Assembly: GCF_001074975.1 (NCBI RefSeq) | Contig: NZ_JUUO01000110.1 | Location: 13,373 to 51,270, forward strand | Reading direction: 5' to 3' | DNA length: 37,898 nt | Origin: Streptococcus pseudopneumoniae | GTDB lineage: Bacteria > Bacillota > Bacilli > Lactobacillales > Streptococcaceae | Shown here: piece by piece, positions 36,457-37,898 of the stretch | Position numbering within the stretch: the first letter of the stretch is position 1 | Layout of the letters: each line of letters opens with the position of its first letter | Position numbers and translations under genes: made by a program | The notes under the pieces: generated by a model | Told to the model about the DNA's origin: nothing | Database searches by the model: none | The model's input: the letters and a program-made list of their open reading frames with translations, nothing else

Positions 36457-37380
36457 CTATAGAGTATGAATTCCTGAAGAACAGCTTAGGTGACCTTCTT
36501 TATCGATGAGGATAGCTTCGATGCCCTCCAAACTTTCGACTTGCCATAGGATAGAAGCAGGTCTTTCTCCGAATAAACGAGTTGTCCATATTTCACCATC
36601 GACTGATTTATCAGAGATGATTGTCAGGCTCGCTAGTTCCGTTTCAACAGGATATCCTGTTTGGCTGTCAAAAATATGATGGTAATCTTTTCCATCGATT
36701 ATCAGGTGACGTTCATAAATGCCTGAAGTCACGACAGATTTATTGACAACGGGGATGATTATTAAGTGATTTCCCCTAGGATTGGCTGGATCTTGAATCC
36801 CGATTTGCCAAGCTTGATTCCCTCTTGCCTGATTTTTTCCAATGGTCAGGATATTCCCTCCCAGATTGATCAAGGCAGAAGTCACTCCCTCTTCTCTAAG
36901 AAATTGGGCAACCTTATCCGCACTATAACCTTTGGCTAAACAACCAAGATCGATTTTCATTCCTTTTTGTTTTAAAAACACAGTGGAAGTAGGAGAATCT
37001 AACTCGATATAATGAGGATTGATTAAAGGTAGCACCGATTCAATTTCTTGAGGTTGGGCCACTTTGGCATCTGAAAAACCGATACGCCAAGTTTGAATCA
37101 AGGGACCAATGCTGATGTTGAGATGACTAGAGGGCGCTAGGCTATGTTCTAATCCAAGTAAAATCAGTTCAAACAGGTCTGGATGAACCTTGACTGGAGC
37201 TATTCCAGCTTGATGATTGATTTCCATCAACTCAGATTCTTGGCTATTGGCATTGAAGCGGTATTCAAGCTCTTTGAGCAAATCAAAGGATTTTTGGAGC
37301 AAGATATCGGCTCGCTCATCTACTAATGAAATAGTGATAGTAGTACCCATTAGCCGTTCAGAATGTGAACTGAGAGTCAA
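36457..37380 (-). CDS. apbE: FAD:protein FMN transferase, cytosolic form
   Basis: ApbE transfers FMN from FAD to Thr/Ser in Dxx[S/T]GA[S/T] motifs, using Mg2+. The 307-aa product has the family motifs 'MGTTITISL' (11-19), 'IDLGCLAKGYSADKV' (143-157), 'ALINLGGNI' (169-177), 'HHIFDSQTGYPV' (234-245) and the C-terminal metal-site region 'SVDGEIWTTRLF' (259-270). It lacks the lipoprotein signal peptide of most ApbE proteins, so it should act in the cytosol. The TTG at 37380 is favoured as start because AAAGGAG lies 8 bases upstream; the ATG at 37350 has no such site. It is the first gene of the operon and its target is probably the tail of the third gene's product. Confidence 0.93.
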   Translation of the reverse strand: MTLSSHSERLMGTTITISLVDERADILLQKSFDLLKELEYRFNANSQESELMEINHQAGIAPVKVHPDLFELILLGLEHSLAPSSHLNISIGPLIQTWRIGFSDAKVAQPQEIESVLPLINPHYIELDSPTSTVFLKQKGMKIDLGCLAKGYSADKVAQFLREEGVTSALINLGGNILTIGKNQARGNQAWQIGIQDPANPRGNHLIIIPVVNKSVVTSGIYERHLIIDGKDYHHIFDSQTGYPVETELASLTIISDKSVDGEIWTTRLFGERPASILWQVESLEGIEAILIDKEGHLSCSSGIHTL

Positions 37381-37470
37381 GCTACCAACTCCTTTCTCTT
37401 ATGAAAAGAAGGTTGAAATATTGTAAATTTATATTAAATTTAACCCCTTACATTTTCTTTCCATGATACT

Positions 37471-37499
37471 AACATACCATAAAGTTAGGTTTTTCACAA
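37471..37499 (-). promoter_or_regulatory. Promoter of the apbE operon
   Basis: On the minus strand TTGTGA (37499-37494), 17-base spacer ending TGG, then TATGTT (37476-37471), about 90 bases before the TTG start. Upstream lies ACAAATCAAATTTGT (37496-37510), an imperfect AT-rich palindrome that overlaps the -35 and could be an operator. Confidence 0.5.
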
Positions 37500-37644
37500 A
37501 TCAAATTTGTAAATTTGTCAAGAAATATGCTTACAAAATTCAAGGAATCATAAATAATTTTAACAGTGAAAGTTCTGTAATGAAGTTAGCCATCCAGCCC
37601 TCCTAAAAATTAGATGCTTCAACTAGCTTCTAGCTAGTCCTCGA

Positions 37645-37751
37645 TTTCATTTGATAAGAGGCTTGATGCTGTTAGGCTGGCGAGCCAAGGCTAAGACTAG
37701 CCTTGGTTTAGCTAACGAAACAGCTTCAGGGGTTCCTCTTGTCAAATGAAA
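37645..37751. repeat. 107-nt long-stem hairpin element
   Basis: The two ends pair over 17 bp, TTTCATTTGATAAGAGG / CCTCTTGTCAAATGAAA (one T-G). Inside are GCTG..GTTAG / CTAAC..CAGC and a perfect 9-bp stem CCAAGGCTA / TAGCCTTGG. It lies about 30 bases from the IS30-type transposase promoter. It may be a small non-autonomous element, an IS-associated structure or a folded RNA. Nothing else recognisable lies in 37511-37644. Confidence 0.55.
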
Positions 37752-37783
37752 GCTCTTATAGGCATAAGAAAACACCTCTGTGT

Positions 37784-37789
37784 TATACT
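37784..37789 (+). promoter_or_regulatory. Candidate -10 of the transposase gene
   Basis: TGT-TATACT lies about 35 bases before the start codon. Confidence 0.45.
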
Positions 37790-37824
37790 TGTTGTTCAAC
37801 CACAAACACAAGAAAGGCACAGAG

Positions 37825-37898
37825 ATGCAAGGCAATTATACTACAAAAGGTAAACATTTGACAATCGATAGCCGTCGCTTAATCGAACGATGGAAAAA
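37825..37898 (+). mobile_element. IS30-family transposase, N-terminal part only
   Basis: The frame begins at an ATG at 37825 after AAGAAAGGCACAGAG and runs off the right edge. The 24 visible residues, MQGNYTTKGKHLTIDSRR then LIERWK, match the N-terminal helix-turn-helix start of streptococcal IS30-type (IS1239-like) transposases from memory. Whether the gene is intact cannot be seen. Confidence 0.7.

Noticed and set aside
37647..37835. Minus-strand open frame of 62 codons near the right end
   Set aside because: It covers the 107-nt hairpin and overlaps the transposase start. Its openness is explained by the palindromic sequence, and no ribosome-binding site is visible.

Overview
The window is low-GC Firmicutes DNA from a mitis-group Streptococcus (S. 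mitis, S. oralis or S. pneumoniae relatives). This rests on a 66-residue AtpE very close to the pneumococcal one, ciaR/ciaH of the pneumococcal lengths with D51, H226 and T230 in place, a 463-aa PgdA with pneumococcal active-site numbering, and pneumococcal-type small repeats (BOX, RUP-like, SPRITE-like). AtpE and PgdA differ enough from my memory of S. pneumoniae that I favour a commensal relative. No rRNA, tRNA, CRISPR array or prophage was seen.

Layout. 1-3455: start of a divergent GntR regulator, guaA, a RUP-like element and a U32-family (TrhP/YrrO-type) gene. 3707-10134: the full F1Fo-ATPase operon atpE-B-F-H-A-G-D-C with its own promoter and terminator. 10143-15802: a lactonase on the minus strand, an orphan Ami/Ali-type oligopeptide-binding lipoprotein, an AI-2E-family membrane protein and a TPR protein. 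15803-16308: a SPRITE-like terminator element, a BOX element and a gene relic. 16309-19010: a compact five-gene cluster (DUF2829/Tad2-like, SDR, Nudix, orphan PEP-binding TIM-barrel protein, ASCH). 19075-24107: pepN, ciaRH and a convergent DUF3270 gene. 24212-26551: a two-gene FtsX-type ABC exporter behind a structured leader, then a second SPRITE/BOX pair. 26577-30279: metK behind an SMK-box (SAM-III) leader, pgdA on a probably leaderless mRNA, and an aldo/keto reductase. 30296-34420: a glycine T-box leading into a GFA-family gene, glyQ, a strongly folded spacer, glyS and a UPF0291 gene. 34500-37499: a minus-strand operon apbE, FMN reductase, and a FMN reductase/PAS-like fusion. 37645-end: a 107-nt hairpin and the start of an IS30-type transposase.

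Most interesting point. In the last operon the 412-aa fusion protein ends in a flexible Gly/Ala/His/Ser tail carrying two copies of DATSGAS, which matches the Dxx[S/T]GA[S/T] acceptor motif of ApbE flavin transferases. The ApbE of the same operon has no signal peptide. The simplest reading is a cytosolic, covalently FMN-tailed oxidoreductase with two flavinylation sites on a swinging arm. Secondary points are the folded glyQ-glyS spacer, the Tad2-like gene in a non-phage setting, and the operator/hairpin/terminator leader of the ABC exporter.
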